Part shown: positions 1-14,308 of the stretch, in pieces
Position numbering within the stretch: position 1 is the stretch's first letter
Layout of the letters: each line of letters opens with the position of its first letter
Assembly (NCBI GenBank): GCA_030158305.1
Contig: JAOATE010000003.1
Coordinates: 62,001-126,000 of the forward strand
Direction of reading: 5' to 3'
Length of the DNA stretch: 64,000 nucleotides
Origin: Burkholderiaceae bacterium
Lineage (GTDB): Bacteria; Pseudomonadota; Gammaproteobacteria; Burkholderiales; Burkholderiaceae_B
The notes under the pieces: generated by a model
Told to the model about the DNA's origin: nothing
Database searches by the model: none
The model's input: only the letters and a program-made list of their open reading frames with translations
Program-made: the position numbers and the translations under genes

Positions 1-56
1 TCAGGCCGTTTTAAAGTTTAGCCAGCAAGCCTTTACGCGCAAAAATAAGAGTGAGA

Positions 57-86
57 AATGATGCGCAGAGAAATTAGCGCATCATT
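57..86 (-). terminator. perfect 10-bp inverted repeat, weak terminator candidate after the hypothetical gene
   Basis: AATGATGCGC...GCGCATCATT, followed on the - strand by a T-rich but imperfect tract. Confidence 0.4.
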
Positions 87-88
87 GA

Positions 89-1150
89 TTAATTTTGACG
101 ACGCACAACCTGGACATTGCTTCGCTCATTGGTTTTGTTGTAACTGAATGCAAAGGGCAAGGGCTTGACGTTTGTCGACTCACGGTAGGCCTTAGCAAGC
201 GACTCTTGCTTTTTGCGATTAAACAACTCGTGTGGATACAAAAAACCACCATATAAATCGACCGGACCAATCTGGGCTAAATAGGTGTAATTCAGACCAG
301 TTTCATCCTGAACCACCATCGTGGCGTTCGCCACCAAAATATCGCGCATCACAGAAAAATAGGTTTCCTGAAGCAAATGAGAGGCGGCTTTAATCAGTAC
401 GGGATTTTTTGCTTCGCGGGCGAGCCATTTACGCATCGGCGCGTTTTGACTGAGGCTCGCATCCGATAAATCTAAACTGACATAATCCAGCGTGACAGGC
501 TTTCCCGCCTTGCTGAGTACCAACCGCACTGACTTCCATTGACCCGTTGTGCTTTTGATAAAAGCATCAGACTGCTCGTCATACACGATGGGATAAATGT
601 CCATGACATCAAAGCCAGAGTACAACGCAAACGTAGACAGGATTGTCGTAACACCAATCGGCGCAAATTGATCCCGTTGGTCTTCATTTAAATCATCTGT
701 CCGGAAAAAAGCCAGACGGCTAAATTTCATCCATTCGCGCATAAACTTTGCTTGAAAGCCTTGGGCGCGGGCTGGTGGCATGGTGGAGAGCGTAACCGGT
801 GCGCCTGCAGCCTGCATGGCAACCATGACATAACGATCAGCTTTTGGGAAAGCGTGCGCGAGCGTCACAAAGTCAGGACCAGAGAAGGGATAAAAGACCG
901 TACCACCCTCTTTGGGTTTAATTTCTGCTGCAGCAAAATTTGTGAGTGGCTGACCGATGGTCTTTTGATAAAAGTCCCAGGCACCATCGGCTTGTGTTTT
1001 AAGTGCACCTTGCAAAAAAGGAAAGGCTGGAGCGGGCTGCTGCGCTGTCGGCAAATAAAGCCCGAGGGTTTGCGTAGCCGACACACTACCAATTGTTGCG
1101 AACGTTCCAAACAGCATGAATGCTGCAGTGGTTACAAGTTTTTTCATCAT
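89..1150 (-). CDS. conserved hypothetical exported protein
   Basis: Long ORF 28 bp downstream of serS; N-terminus MMKKLVTTAAFMLFGTFATIGSVSA looks like a signal peptide; start moved to internal Met. No family assigned with certainty. Confidence 0.75.
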   Translation of the reverse strand: MMKKLVTTAAFMLFGTFATIGSVSATQTLGLYLPTAQQPAPAFPFLQGALKTQADGAWDFYQKTIGQPLTNFAAAEIKPKEGGTVFYPFSGPDFVTLAHAFPKADRYVMVAMQAAGAPVTLSTMPPARAQGFQAKFMREWMKFSRLAFFRTDDLNEDQRDQFAPIGVTTILSTFALYSGFDVMDIYPIVYDEQSDAFIKSTTGQWKSVRLVLSKAGKPVTLDYVSLDLSDASLSQNAPMRKWLAREAKNPVLIKAASHLLQETYFSVMRDILVANATMVVQDETGLNYTYLAQIGPVDLYGGFLYPHELFNRKKQESLAKAYRESTNVKPLPFAFSYNKTNERSNVQVVRRQN

Positions 1151-1202
1151 GCTCGTCGGCCAACACTTCATCACGCAAGAATCCCATCAAAAAAAGAAAT
1201 AA

Positions 1203-2564
<1,362 letters not shown>

Positions 2565-2666
2565 CTAGTGAATCGCGTATTGTATCCGCCGCAGCAACCA
2601 AGCCACGACTGACAAGGCCCCTACACTCAATAACCAGATCAAGACCATCCATCCCCAGCGTTTCAT
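2565..2666 (-). CDS. small membrane protein, DUF2474-like (cytochrome bd/CIO-associated)
   Basis: Hand translation of - strand: MKRWGWMVLIWLLSVGALSVVAWLLRRIQYAIH* (33 aa), starting 9 nt after the cydB stop. Single TM helix and position match DUF2474 proteins. Not in supplied ORF track. Confidence 0.8.
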   Translation of the reverse strand: MKRWGWMVLIWLLSVGALSVVAWLLRRIQYAIH

Positions 2667-2674
2667 GCTGTTTC

Positions 2675-3679
2675 CTAGTGGTAATCGTGGGTAGGACCCA
2701 CTTTGCCGCGAAAGACCCAATACGCGTAAGCGCTGTAAGCCAAAATAATGGGGATCAGAAACACCGCCCCGACCAAGAGGAATTTCAGGCTAGTGTCTGG
2801 CGCCGCGGCCTGCCAGAGCGTGACAGATGAAGGCACCATATATGGGAAAAAGCTGATTACCAGTCCGATGTAAGACAAAACAAACAGCCCTTGAACGGCT
2901 AAAAAGGACATCAGAGGACGGTTGACCTGAAGTCCGCGGAACAAGCAAAAAGCGCAGACTAAGACCAACAACGGAACCGGCGCCACAAAAAGCATGGCCG
3001 GCCAGGCAAACCACTTTTGCATGAAATGCTCATGCAAAAAGGGAGAAATAGCACTGACCAGCACGATGAGACCCAACATCACGATACCCAGACCAGCCGT
3101 CGCCCGTTTCGCACGCTGCTCAACCGCTCCATCGGTCTTGAGAACAAGCCAAGTCGCTCCCAGCAAGGCATAACCGATCACCAAAGCCAGGCCGGTCAGT
3201 AAGCTAAAGGGCGATAACCAATCCCACCAGCCACCCGCATACGCGCGCCCCGAAATTTGAATACCTTGGACCAGTGCCCCAAGTGCGACACCTTGGGCAA
3301 ACGTGGCGACGAGAGAGCCGCCTGCAAAAGCCCAATCCCAAATATATTTACTATTTTTGCTCTTCCAGCGAAATTCGAACGCAACGCCACGGAATACCAA
3401 CGCAAGCAACATGATGATGATTGGCGCGTACAAGGCCGGCATGATGATTGAATAGGCCAATGGAAAGACGGCAAACAACCCTCCCCCTCCCAAAACAAGC
3501 CAAGTTTCATTGCCATCCCATACAGGTGCGACCGAATTCATCATCAAGTCGCGTTCTTGTTCGGTTTTGGCCCAAGGAAACAAGATCCCGACACCAAGAT
3601 CAAAACCATCCAGAACAACATAAGCCAATACGGCAAAAGCGATCAACCCCGCCCAAATCAATGCGTAATCGAGTGTCAT
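2675..3679 (-). CDS. cydB: cytochrome d ubiquinol oxidase subunit II
   Basis: 334 aa; YVVLDGFDLGVGILFPW and WDGNETWLVLGGGGLFAVFPLAYS motifs; 4-nt overlap with cydA. Confidence 0.96.
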   Translation of the reverse strand: MTLDYALIWAGLIAFAVLAYVVLDGFDLGVGILFPWAKTEQERDLMMNSVAPVWDGNETWLVLGGGGLFAVFPLAYSIIMPALYAPIIIMLLALVFRGVAFEFRWKSKNSKYIWDWAFAGGSLVATFAQGVALGALVQGIQISGRAYAGGWWDWLSPFSLLTGLALVIGYALLGATWLVLKTDGAVEQRAKRATAGLGIVMLGLIVLVSAISPFLHEHFMQKWFAWPAMLFVAPVPLLVLVCAFCLFRGLQVNRPLMSFLAVQGLFVLSYIGLVISFFPYMVPSSVTLWQAAAPDTSLKFLLVGAVFLIPIILAYSAYAYWVFRGKVGPTHDYH

Positions 3680-5154
3680 TTGTGATCCCCTGGGGCGCCA
3701 GTTAAGCCTGTTTGGGTACTTTTTGCAGCAAGAGTGGGGCCTGGCACAATTCCTGCGGCGCGAATCGGCTCATGAACAGATAAGCCAGCCGAGCCAGAGT
3801 CCGCGCCAGGGGCAGTCTTCATTAAACGCAAAATGTAGTAGACGCCAGCACCGAACAAGGAAAAATAAACAATCACAAACGCAGCCAATGAAAATGCAAT
3901 CGCCGCAGCGTCAATCGGTGAGGCAGAGTCTGCGGTGCGCAATAAGTTGTAGACAGTGAAAGGTTGCCGCCCCACCTCAGTCACAATCCAGCCTGACAAG
4001 ACGGCAATAAAACCAGAGGGGCCCATCACCATCACCACCCGATGCAGCATCGGGGTGTCATACAAACGACCACGGAAACGTAACCACAAGCTCCACAAGC
4101 CCACGCAGACCATCAATGATCCAATCCCCACCATCGAGCGAAAAGCGAAAAATACAATGCCTAAAGGTGGACGATCGGCAGCCGGAGTTGAGTTAATACC
4201 GGGCACGACACCATCTAGGGAGTGAGTCAAAATGATGCTACTCAGATAAGGTATGGTGATCGCATAATCAATTCGAGATTCTTTCGCATTTGGAATACCA
4301 ATCAAAATAAGCGGCGCCTTACCCAAAGATTCGGTGTGCCCCTCCATTGCCGCGATCTTGGCCGGCTGGTGTGCAAGCGTATTCAGTCCGTGTGCGTCAC
4401 CAGCCATAAACTGGATGGGCGCGACAATTGCGGCCATCCACATCGCCATTGAAAACATGACACGTGTCGCCACCTGACGGTCTGGCGAAGGCATGGCACC
4501 TGGCTGCTGCATCCGCTTGCGCTCTTTGAGCAAATGGTAGGCCGCGACCCCACCCACCACAAACGCTGTCGTCAGATACGCCGCCAACAACATGTGCACC
4601 AAGCGGTAAGGGAACGAAGGGTTAAAGATGACCTTGAACCAGTCTTCGACAATAAACTGTCCCACCTCATTGATGGAATAGCCCGCGGGGGTCTGCATCC
4701 AACTGTTGACAGACAAAATCCAAAAGGCCGACATAAAGGTGCCCAAGGCCACCATCGCTGTAGCAAAGAAGTGAAGTTTTGGACCGACTCTTGCCCGCCC
4801 AAACAACATCACGCCAAGAAAACCCGCCTCGAGGAAAAAGGCAGACATCACCTCGTAACCCATCAACGGCCCAAGCACTGGGCCGGTCTTATCCGAAAAC
4901 ACGCTCCAGTTAGTACCGAACTCGTAACTCATCACGATGCCAGAGACCACCCCCATACCAAAGGCGACTGCGAAGATTTTTTTCCAGTAGTTGAACAAGG
5001 AAAGATAGACCTCCTTGCCTGTCCAAAGATGCAAACCATTGAGCACAGCCAAGTAGCTCGCCAAACCAATGGAGAAAGCGGGGAAAACAATGTGAAAACT
5101 CACCGTAAAGGCAAATTGAATGCGGGCAAGCGTCAATGCATCTAACCATTCCAT
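3676..5154 (-). CDS. cydA: cytochrome ubiquinol oxidase subunit I (CIO-like, short Q-loop)
   Basis: MEWLDALTLARIQFAFTVSFHIVFPAFSIG start; GWIVTEVGRQPFTVYNLLRTADS motif; start revised from 5223. Confidence 0.95.
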   Translation of the reverse strand: MEWLDALTLARIQFAFTVSFHIVFPAFSIGLASYLAVLNGLHLWTGKEVYLSLFNYWKKIFAVAFGMGVVSGIVMSYEFGTNWSVFSDKTGPVLGPLMGYEVMSAFFLEAGFLGVMLFGRARVGPKLHFFATAMVALGTFMSAFWILSVNSWMQTPAGYSINEVGQFIVEDWFKVIFNPSFPYRLVHMLLAAYLTTAFVVGGVAAYHLLKERKRMQQPGAMPSPDRQVATRVMFSMAMWMAAIVAPIQFMAGDAHGLNTLAHQPAKIAAMEGHTESLGKAPLILIGIPNAKESRIDYAITIPYLSSIILTHSLDGVVPGINSTPAADRPPLGIVFFAFRSMVGIGSLMVCVGLWSLWLRFRGRLYDTPMLHRVVMVMGPSGFIAVLSGWIVTEVGRQPFTVYNLLRTADSASPIDAAAIAFSLAAFVIVYFSLFGAGVYYILRLMKTAPGADSGSAGLSVHEPIRAAGIVPGPTLAAKSTQTGLTGAPGDHK

Positions 5155-5158
5155 CACA

Positions 5159-6475
5159 CTACTCCTTGTTACTTTCTTGAGCTTGTCGATCTTTCTCGCG
5201 CAATTGCGCAAGTTTTTCGGCAATCTTTATTTCCAAACCGCGGGGAACAGGTTGATACCACTGTGGCTCATGCATCCCTTCTGGCAAATAGGACTCTCCT
5301 GCCGCGTAGGCATCCGGCTCATCGTGTGCATACCGATATGCGTGGCCATGACCCAGCTCTTTCATGAGCTTGGTCGGTGCGTTACGCAGATGAACAGGCA
5401 CTGGCAAAGAAGCACCTTTTTTAACAAATGCAACAGCTTGATTGTAGGCCTGATAACCCGCGTTACTTTTGGCTGCCACTGCTAAATATAAGGTCGCCTG
5501 CGCTAAGGCCAACTCGCCCTCGGGAGAGCCAAGCCGCTCGTAAGTCAAGGCCGCGTCGTTTGCAATTTGCATGGCGCGAGGGTCAGCCAGCCCGATGTCC
5601 TCCCATGCCATGCGCACAATACGTCGCGCGAGATATTTTGGATCTGCGCCACCGTCGAGCATGCGCGTGAGCCAATACAACGCAGCGTCAGGATTTGAGC
5701 CGCGCACCGACTTGTGCAGCGCTGAAATCTGATCGTAAAAATTATCTCCGCCTTTATCAAAGCGCCGTGCGCTCATGCTGAGGGCATTTTCGACCAGACT
5801 GGCATCGACTTGTGTCGTGCCAGCGTTGTCCGCTGCCACACTCGCTTGCTCGAGGAGACTCAAAAAACGACGTGCATCGCCATCGGCGTAACCAATCAAG
5901 GTATCCAGTGCAGCATCTGTAAAACTGAGATCTTTCAGCACCGTCTGCTGGGCACGCAGCAACAGTTCACGCAACTCTGTTTCGTCGAGGGATTGCAAAA
6001 CATAAACCTGCGCACGAGACAACAAGGCCGCATTCACTTCAAAGGATGGGTTTTCAGTCGTCGCACCAATAAAAGTGACTAACCCTGACTCAACAAATGG
6101 CAACAGCGCATCCTGTTGGGCTTTGTTAAAGCGATGGATCTCATCGACAAACAGGAGCGTGCGGCGCCGATATTGATCCAGCGTCAACTGTGCCTCATCC
6201 ATCGCGGCACGAATTTCTTTGACCCCTGCGAAGACCGCGGAAATCGCGATAAATGCACAATCAAACGCATTGGCCGTCAAGCGCGCAAGGGTGGTCTTGC
6301 CGACACCGGGCGGGCCCCACAAAATCATGGAGTGGGGACGTCCCGATTCGAAGGCGACACGCAAGGGTTTGCCGGGCCCAAGCAAATGCTTTTGTCCAAC
6401 GACCTCGTCTAGTGTCCGAGGTCTTAGGGCCTCAGCCAAAGGCGGTTTGGGTGAGGCTTTAAATAAATCAGCCAT
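5159..6475 (-). CDS. rarA: replication-associated recombination protein A (AAA+)
   Basis: [22 protein letters not shown], Walker [14 protein letters not shown], Walker [21 protein letters not shown]. Confidence 0.96.
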   Translation of the reverse strand: MADLFKASPKPPLAEALRPRTLDEVVGQKHLLGPGKPLRVAFESGRPHSMILWGPPGVGKTTLARLTANAFDCAFIAISAVFAGVKEIRAAMDEAQLTLDQYRRRTLLFVDEIHRFNKAQQDALLPFVESGLVTFIGATTENPSFEVNAALLSRAQVYVLQSLDETELRELLLRAQQTVLKDLSFTDAALDTLIGYADGDARRFLSLLEQASVAADNAGTTQVDASLVENALSMSARRFDKGGDNFYDQISALHKSVRGSNPDAALYWLTRMLDGGADPKYLARRIVRMAWEDIGLADPRAMQIANDAALTYERLGSPEGELALAQATLYLAVAAKSNAGYQAYNQAVAFVKKGASLPVPVHLRNAPTKLMKELGHGHAYRYAHDEPDAYAAGESYLPEGMHEPQWYQPVPRGLEIKIAEKLAQLREKDRQAQESNKE

Positions 6476-6511
6476 CGCAAGAACAGATCTCTGAGGTGGC
6501 TGAGAAAGTCA

Positions 6512-7159
6512 TCATTGCATCCTGACGACATCAGCCCCTTTGGGGGCAACAAAATCAAAATTACTGGCCGACAAACCGGGGTTGCGCATGAGCGCAGTCA
6601 ACTCCACGTGCGTGGTCTGACCGAAAGCATCTAACAAAATAATTCGATGTGGAATGCCTTCTTTGAAACCAAGATCGACATGCACAAAGCCCGCATCGGC
6701 TTGCTTAGGCTTGGCCCGAAGCCAAACTAAAGCCTCTCGATCAGGAAGCGCCATCACTTCAAACGACTGCTCAAGAGAGCCGGAACCAAAGAGAATCGCA
6801 GCGGGTGAAGCACCGATTGCTTGGTCCACCAGACGAACAGTGACTTGATTGAGATCCGGATCAAACTGATAAATTTCGCGTCCATTGGACACAATTTGCT
6901 GCTCGTAGGGCTTCAGTACGTCCCACTTAAAACGCCCTGGGCGCATAAATAAAAATCTTCCGCGCTGGGGAGGCTTTGTTTGTCCCTGAGGTCCAACTGT
7001 GTATTGTGAAAACTCACCACTAGCGGATTGCACTTGTGCCACAAAAGTCCGCAGCTGTTCACGTGCTGTATCAGCACGAGCAGGCGCTGCGAGCCCCAAG
7101 CTTGCCACAACCAACATACCGGACAATGCAAACAAGCGCATATTTGAAAAAAGAGACAT
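6512..7159 (-). CDS. lolA: outer-membrane lipoprotein carrier protein
   Basis: Signal peptide; [34 protein letters not shown]; located between ftsK and rarA. Confidence 0.95.
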   Translation of the reverse strand: MSLFSNMRLFALSGMLVVASLGLAAPARADTAREQLRTFVAQVQSASGEFSQYTVGPQGQTKPPQRGRFLFMRPGRFKWDVLKPYEQQIVSNGREIYQFDPDLNQVTVRLVDQAIGASPAAILFGSGSLEQSFEVMALPDREALVWLRAKPKQADAGFVHVDLGFKEGIPHRIILLDAFGQTTHVELTALMRNPGLSASNFDFVAPKGADVVRMQ

Positions 7160-7164
7160 CCGGT

Positions 7165-9549
7165 TTATTCCTCGCGAGGCACATTAGGGGCGAGAATTTC
7201 ACGATTCCCGTTGGACTGCATCGTCGATACCAATCCAGAGTTTTCCATTTGCTCGAGCAAGCGTGCCGCGCGGTTGTAACCAATTCGCAAGTGACGCTGC
7301 ACCAGAGAGATTGAAGCACGCCGATGCTTGAGCACCACTTCAACAGCTTGGTCGTACATGGGATCTGCTTCGGCATTGGCCATCCCTGTCACGCTGCTCA
7401 CACCATCCCCGGTTTCACCCTCGGAACTGCCCTCGAGCAAGCCATCGATATAGTCCGGCTCGCCTTGTGACTTAAGTGACTCTACGACACGATGCACCTC
7501 TTCGTCAGAGACAAACGCCCCGTGAACACGCACAGGCAAACCCGTACCAGGTGGCATATACAACATATCGCCCTGACCCAAGAGCGCCTCTGCACCCATT
7601 TGATCGAGAATCGTGCGCGAATCAATCTTGGACGAGACCTGAAAAGCGATACGGGTCGGAATATTGGCCTTGATGAGACCGGTAATCACGTCCACGCTTG
7701 GGCGCTGTGTCGCCAAAATCAGATGAATACCAGCAGCACGCGCTTTTTGAGCCAGTCGGGCAATCAATTCTTCGATTTTCTTGCCTACGACCATCATCAA
7801 GTCGGCCAACTCGTCGATCACCACCACGATCGTGGGGAGCTCTTTGAGTGGCTCAGGGGCGTCGGGTGTCAGGGAGAACGGATTGGCGATCGGCTCCTCG
7901 CGTTTGATCGCCTCGCGAATTTTGTTGTTGTAGCCAGTCAGGTTACGCACGCCGAGCTTGCTCATCAGGCGGTAGCGCTTTTCCATCTCCCCCACACACC
8001 AATTGAGCGCGTTTGCGGCTTGGCGCATGTCGGTGACCACTGGCGCCAAAAGGTGAGGAATCCCCTCGTAGACACTCATTTCGAGCATCTTTGGATCGAT
8101 CAAAATTAAGCGTGTCTGCGAGGCGTCTGCTTTGTAGAGGAGCGACAAAATCATCGCATTGATGCCGACGGACTTACCAGAACCAGTCGTACCCGCCACG
8201 AGCAGGTGAGGCATTTTGGCGAGGTCGGCGACAACCGGATTACCAGCAATGTCCTTGCCGAGCGCCATGGTGACCACAGAGGCGCTTGAGTGATAGACCT
8301 GGGAACCCAAAATCTCCGACAGTTTGACCATTTGTCGGCGCGGGTTAGGGAGCTCAAAGCCCATCAGATTTTTACCCGGAATCGTCTCGACGACACGGAT
8401 ACTGACCAAGCTCAGCGCACGCGCCAAATCTTTAGCCAAGTTGACGATCTGACTGCCTTTGACCCCCGTCGCAGGCTCAATTTCATAGCGCGTAATCACT
8501 GGGCCGGCCTGCGCGGCCACCACCTGAACGGTGACGCCAAAATCCGCAAGTTTTTTCTCAATCAAACGAGAGGTGTATTCAATCGTTTCATCTGAAACCG
8601 TCTCAAAGGCCTCGCCAGGCTGGTCCAACAAACTCAACGCAGGCAAGTCACCCGTCACCGTAGGTTCAATAAATAGCGATTGTTGCTTTTCTTTTTGCAC
8701 ACGCTCGGACTTTTCCACCACCACTATCGCCGGCTCAATGCGCACAGGTTGTTCATGGACGATTTTTTCGTGTTTAGCCTCAACCTGCTCATGCCTGACG
8801 GCTTGTGCGACCTGACCCGCGCGGCGATCTTGTCTGGCAGTGCGACCATCCTTGACCTTGAGCCATACCCATTCGAGGCCGCTTCCCACTTTTTCAGCAA
8901 TGGCCAACCAAGAAAAACCAAAAAACAAACTGCTACCAAAAATAATTAAAGCCAATAAAATCAAAGTACTAAAAGAAAATCCGACTGCGGAAGACAAAAA
9001 GCCTGACCAGACGTGACCAATGACACCCCCTGCACCGCTAGTGAAATCAGTGCGGCCGGGCAACTGCATGCCCCATGAGCTCAGGCGATATGCCTCCAGC
9101 CCGACGGAACCCAGCAGAACCATAAAAAATCCGATGCCCTGTTCCCAACGAACGCGCGCAAGGGTTTCAGGCTCGCCACGGGTGCGAATTTGGTTGGCCA
9201 GACGCAAATAGCCTGCACGGACCCGATGAAGCAGCAAAATCACTAGCCACCAGGCTGAAAAACCGAACAAATACAACAAGATATCTGAAATATAGGCGCC
9301 AATCAGACCACCGCGGTTATGGAGTTCTGTGGCGTCTCGTCCGAAAGAGTGAGACCAGCCTGGATCGCTGCCATTCCAAGTCGCCAGGACCAGCGTCAAC
9401 CACGCGGCCAAGGCGGCGAATACGATCCAACGCGCCTCCCGGAGGATCGAGAGTATTCGAGTTTGCATCACCGAAGGCCCATTTCGGGTATTTCGGGTCG
9501 ATCGCGAAGTCCGCGTTGTGGCTGGGGAAAGTCTAGGCATAGTCGCCAT
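7165..9549 (-). CDS. ftsK: DNA translocase FtsK
   Basis: 4-TM N-terminus, Walker [19 protein letters not shown]-terminal gamma domain ([38 protein letters not shown]). Start likely 9549 or 9540. Confidence 0.96.
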   Translation of the reverse strand: MATMPRLSPATTRTSRSTRNTRNGPSVMQTRILSILREARWIVFAALAAWLTLVLATWNGSDPGWSHSFGRDATELHNRGGLIGAYISDILLYLFGFSAWWLVILLLHRVRAGYLRLANQIRTRGEPETLARVRWEQGIGFFMVLLGSVGLEAYRLSSWGMQLPGRTDFTSGAGGVIGHVWSGFLSSAVGFSFSTLILLALIIFGSSLFFGFSWLAIAEKVGSGLEWVWLKVKDGRTARQDRRAGQVAQAVRHEQVEAKHEKIVHEQPVRIEPAIVVVEKSERVQKEKQQSLFIEPTVTGDLPALSLLDQPGEAFETVSDETIEYTSRLIEKKLADFGVTVQVVAAQAGPVITRYEIEPATGVKGSQIVNLAKDLARALSLVSIRVVETIPGKNLMGFELPNPRRQMVKLSEILGSQVYHSSASVVTMALGKDIAGNPVVADLAKMPHLLVAGTTGSGKSVGINAMILSLLYKADASQTRLILIDPKMLEMSVYEGIPHLLAPVVTDMRQAANALNWCVGEMEKRYRLMSKLGVRNLTGYNNKIREAIKREEPIANPFSLTPDAPEPLKELPTIVVVIDELADLMMVVGKKIEELIARLAQKARAAGIHLILATQRPSVDVITGLIKANIPTRIAFQVSSKIDSRTILDQMGAEALLGQGDMLYMPPGTGLPVRVHGAFVSDEEVHRVVESLKSQGEPDYIDGLLEGSSEGETGDGVSSVTGMANAEADPMYDQAVEVVLKHRRASISLVQRHLRIGYNRAARLLEQMENSGLVSTMQSNGNREILAPNVPREE

Positions 9550-9554
9550 TATAA

Positions 9555-11244
<1,690 letters not shown>

Positions 11245-13275
11245 TGGGAGCAGGTTTTGGTGTGCACAAAGACACCAGAATAATGACAATAAAGGCGACA
11301 GGAGCGCCAAACACTCCGGCTGCGATCGGCTGAATATCCCACCACAGTTCAATGGGTGTGCTGCGTGGCACGTTGAGCACCCACTCTCGCAACCAGGGTT
11401 GCGCCTGAACCATATAAAAAAATGTAGTGAATAAGCCTGCCAACATCCCTGCAGTCGCCCCCCATTGATTGGCGCGCTTCCAAAAAATCCCCATCACCAG
11501 CACTGGAAAAAACGTGGAAGCCGCCAAAGAAAAGGCAGCCCCGACCAAAAACAAGATGTCGGCGGGTGTCCGTGTTGCAGCCCAAGCTGCGGTAAAGGCC
11601 ACCACCAGTAGCAACACTTTGGACAAGATCACTTGTCGCCCACCCCCCATGCGCGATGAGACAACACGTAACAAAGTGTCGTGCGACAAAGCATTTGAAA
11701 GTGTCAGCAATAAACCATCTGCCGTTGAAAGCGCGGCCGCCAACGCACCCGCAGCAACCAGCCCGGACACCACATAAGGCAAACCTCCAATTTCTGGTGC
11801 CGCCAACACAATCACATCTCCGCCAATTTGTACTTCGGAAAGTTGAACAATCCCATCGTGATTGAGATCCAAAATACTGATCAGTGAACGATCGACTGCG
11901 GACCACGCACTGACCCAAGAAGGCAAATCTACAAAGGGCATCCCCACCAGATTGTTATAGATCTCAAACTTCACCAAGATCGCGAGGGCGGGAGCGGTGA
12001 GATACAGCAACAAAATAAACAGCAAGGACCAAAACACTGATTGACGCGCATGGCCGACAGAGGGCGTGGTCAGTGAGCGCATCAAAATATGGGGTAATCC
12101 TGCTGTCCCCAACATGAGACATAAAACTGTGGCGAGAAAATTATTCCTGACCGCGTCAGGTGACTCATCTGTTTTGCTGACAAAAGGCTCAGCATGGGGC
12201 ATCGGCGGGGCTGCGCGCGCAGCAAAATCATCACGCGCTTTTGACCAGACTGTTCGGGCCGCCTCGACAGACTTTGGGTAGGCGGCGAACTCTCGCTCAA
12301 GAGAGCGTATTTCCACCATCGGCGCATCGTTTGCACGTGCACGCAGCAGTCGCACTTTCAGTTGCTGTTTCTCTGTCTCCCAAGACTCAGGAAGCTTGGC
12401 GATTCTGAACTGCATCAGATCTGCACGACTTTGCCAAATATTTCTGACTTCCAGTTCAGCCTCGTCTCGGCTCAACACTTGTTCACGCTCAACCACTTCT
12501 GTCAGTACAGCACTGGCCGCAAACTGCGGCACAGGATCACCCGTTTGCTTCACGGCGAGCCAGATGACGGGCACCAGATAAGCAATCACCAAAATGATGT
12601 ACTGACCCACCTGCGTCCATGTGACGGCCCGCATCCCACCAAGAAAGGAGCACACCAATACACCACCCAAGCCAATAAAAATCCCAAGCTCAAATGAAAT
12701 GCCTGTCATGCGGGTCGTAATAATCCCAACGCCATAAATCTGGGCGACCAAGTAGGTAAAGGAGCACAACACGGCACACATGACCCCCACCAGTCTGGGT
12801 AAATTGCCTTCGAAACGCGCGCCCAAAAACTCTGGAATCGTATAACCACCAAACTTGCGTAAATAAGGGGCTAAAAACAACGCGACTAAGACATAGCCGC
12901 CCGTCCACCCCAAAATATAGGCGAGTCCGTTGTAGCCAGACAGGTAAAGGGTGCCGGCTATCCCGATGAACGAGGCGACCGACATCCAATCCGCAGCCGT
13001 GGCCATACCGTTAAAAATGGCTGGAACTCGGCGCCCTGCCACGTAATATTCGACGGGATCGGACGTTCGACACATGATGCCGATACCTGCGTAGAGGGCG
13101 ACGGTCGAGAGCAAAAAGGCATAACCAATCCATTGCCTGTCGAGACCAAAAACCTCCAGCACCGCCAACAACATGACTAGCGAAATAAAACCTGCCGTAT
13201 AGGCGGCATAGCCGCGAAACAGTTTTCCGCTAAACGCCTGTTGCTCCGACGCCATCTTTGTAGATTGAGGGCGGC

Positions 13276-13551
13276 TCAAATCTGCTCCGCCTTCTGGACT
13301 CTGCGTCGTTGATCCAGCTTTTCCATTCGCCAGGCATACACCCCGACAATCACCAAAAATGCCGTGGGTGCGCCAAAAGCCGCGGCCCAAAACGGAAACG
13401 GCCAGCCAAAAATCATCAGATCAGAGAGTGCTCTCGCAAAGTAAGCAGGGACAAAAGTGACAAGCCCCCAGCACGCAAGCAAAATGCTAATCAGTCGCAA
13501 ATTACTGCGCCAGTATGGAGTGAGTCTGCTAGGCTTTGACATCTCAGTCAT
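13276..13551 (-). CDS. DUF4212-type small subunit of sodium:solute symporter
   Basis: YWRSNLRLISILLACWGLVTFVPAYFARALSDL...FGWPFPFWAAAFGAPTAFLVIVGVYAWRM, directly upstream of the large symporter. Confidence 0.93.
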   Translation of the reverse strand: MTEMSKPSRLTPYWRSNLRLISILLACWGLVTFVPAYFARALSDLMIFGWPFPFWAAAFGAPTAFLVIVGVYAWRMEKLDQRRRVQKAEQI

Positions 13552-13598
13552 GATTTGAGTCGCAAGGGTTTGAGAAATCGGAGTGCGATGCCTGATGC

Positions 13599-13645
13599 GA
13601 CAACGGCCAACACTTTAAGTGTCAGCCGTTGTGCGTTTCTTTTTT
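13599..13645 (+). terminator. hairpin plus T-tract in a divergent intergenic region
   Basis: ACAACGGC-CA-ACACTT / AAGTGT-CA-GCCGTTGT stem followed by GCGTTTCTTTTTT. Confidence 0.55.
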
Positions 13646-13805
13646 ATAATGCCGTTGCTGCTAGCATGCCCTTTATTGAGCTTTGTCCCCTCACCTGCAT
13701 GAAACTGATTCTGCACCACAGATCAGCAGACCGCATCAGGGAATGCCCTAATTGAGGGCAAAATGCTTCATTTTCTTTTTATTTCAACAGGTTTTTGCCC
13801 CATTT

Positions 13806-14234
13806 ATGTTCAATCCCTCCCGCGATCAGGTGCGCCAGTTTTTCATAGAGACTTGGCGTAAACACAAAGAGCTGCAGGTCTTGACTCCGCTAGAGGATAT
13901 TGCGCTCAGCTGGATTGAACAGCACCCCGAGTATCACGAGATCCTCATTGCGCCCGACTCGATGACGCGCGAATTCAATGTCGAAGAGGGCAAAACAAAC
14001 CCTTTTCTTCACCTCTCGATGCACCTCGCCATTGCGGAGCAACTCTCCATTGATCACCCTAGAGGCATTCGGCAAGCATTCGACAAATTAGCGTCACGCA
14101 CGGATCGACACCACGCCGCGCACGAAATCATGGAGTGTTTAGGACAAGTCGTGTGGGAGTCTCAACGCTTGGGCACCGCGCTCGATAGCGATGCCTATAT
14201 TGAACTCATTCGCCAGAGAACCAGCCGAGACTGA
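13806..14234 (+). CDS. DUF1841 family protein
   Basis: MFNPSRDQVRQFFIETWRKH...NPFLHLSMHLAIAEQLSIDHP...AAHEIMECLGQVVWESQR. Confidence 0.88.
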   Translation: MFNPSRDQVRQFFIETWRKHKELQVLTPLEDIALSWIEQHPEYHEILIAPDSMTREFNVEEGKTNPFLHLSMHLAIAEQLSIDHPRGIRQAFDKLASRTDRHHAAHEIMECLGQVVWESQRLGTALDSDAYIELIRQRTSRD

Positions 14235-14308
14235 CACGTTGGCGAATGAGGTGACTGAGGTGACTGTGGTCAGAACACCTCAGTGAGGTCCAGCCGATAA
14301 AGCTTGAC

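Noticed and set aside
4534-5145. 203-aa + strand ORF
   Set aside because: Lies antisense to cydA, whose product is unmistakable; shadow ORF with no recognisable domain.
7492-8109. 205-aa + strand ORF
   Set aside because: Antisense shadow of ftsK.
13555-13755. 66-aa + strand ORF in the DUF4212/DUF1841 spacer
   Set aside because: No ribosome site or domain, and it runs through the strong hairpin/T-tract; the RNA-level explanation is preferred.
14255-14285. Perfect 9-bp inverted repeat ACTGAGGTG/CACCTCAGT between DUF1841 and cytochrome c
   Set aside because: No T-tract on either strand; too little evidence to call it an intrinsic terminator.
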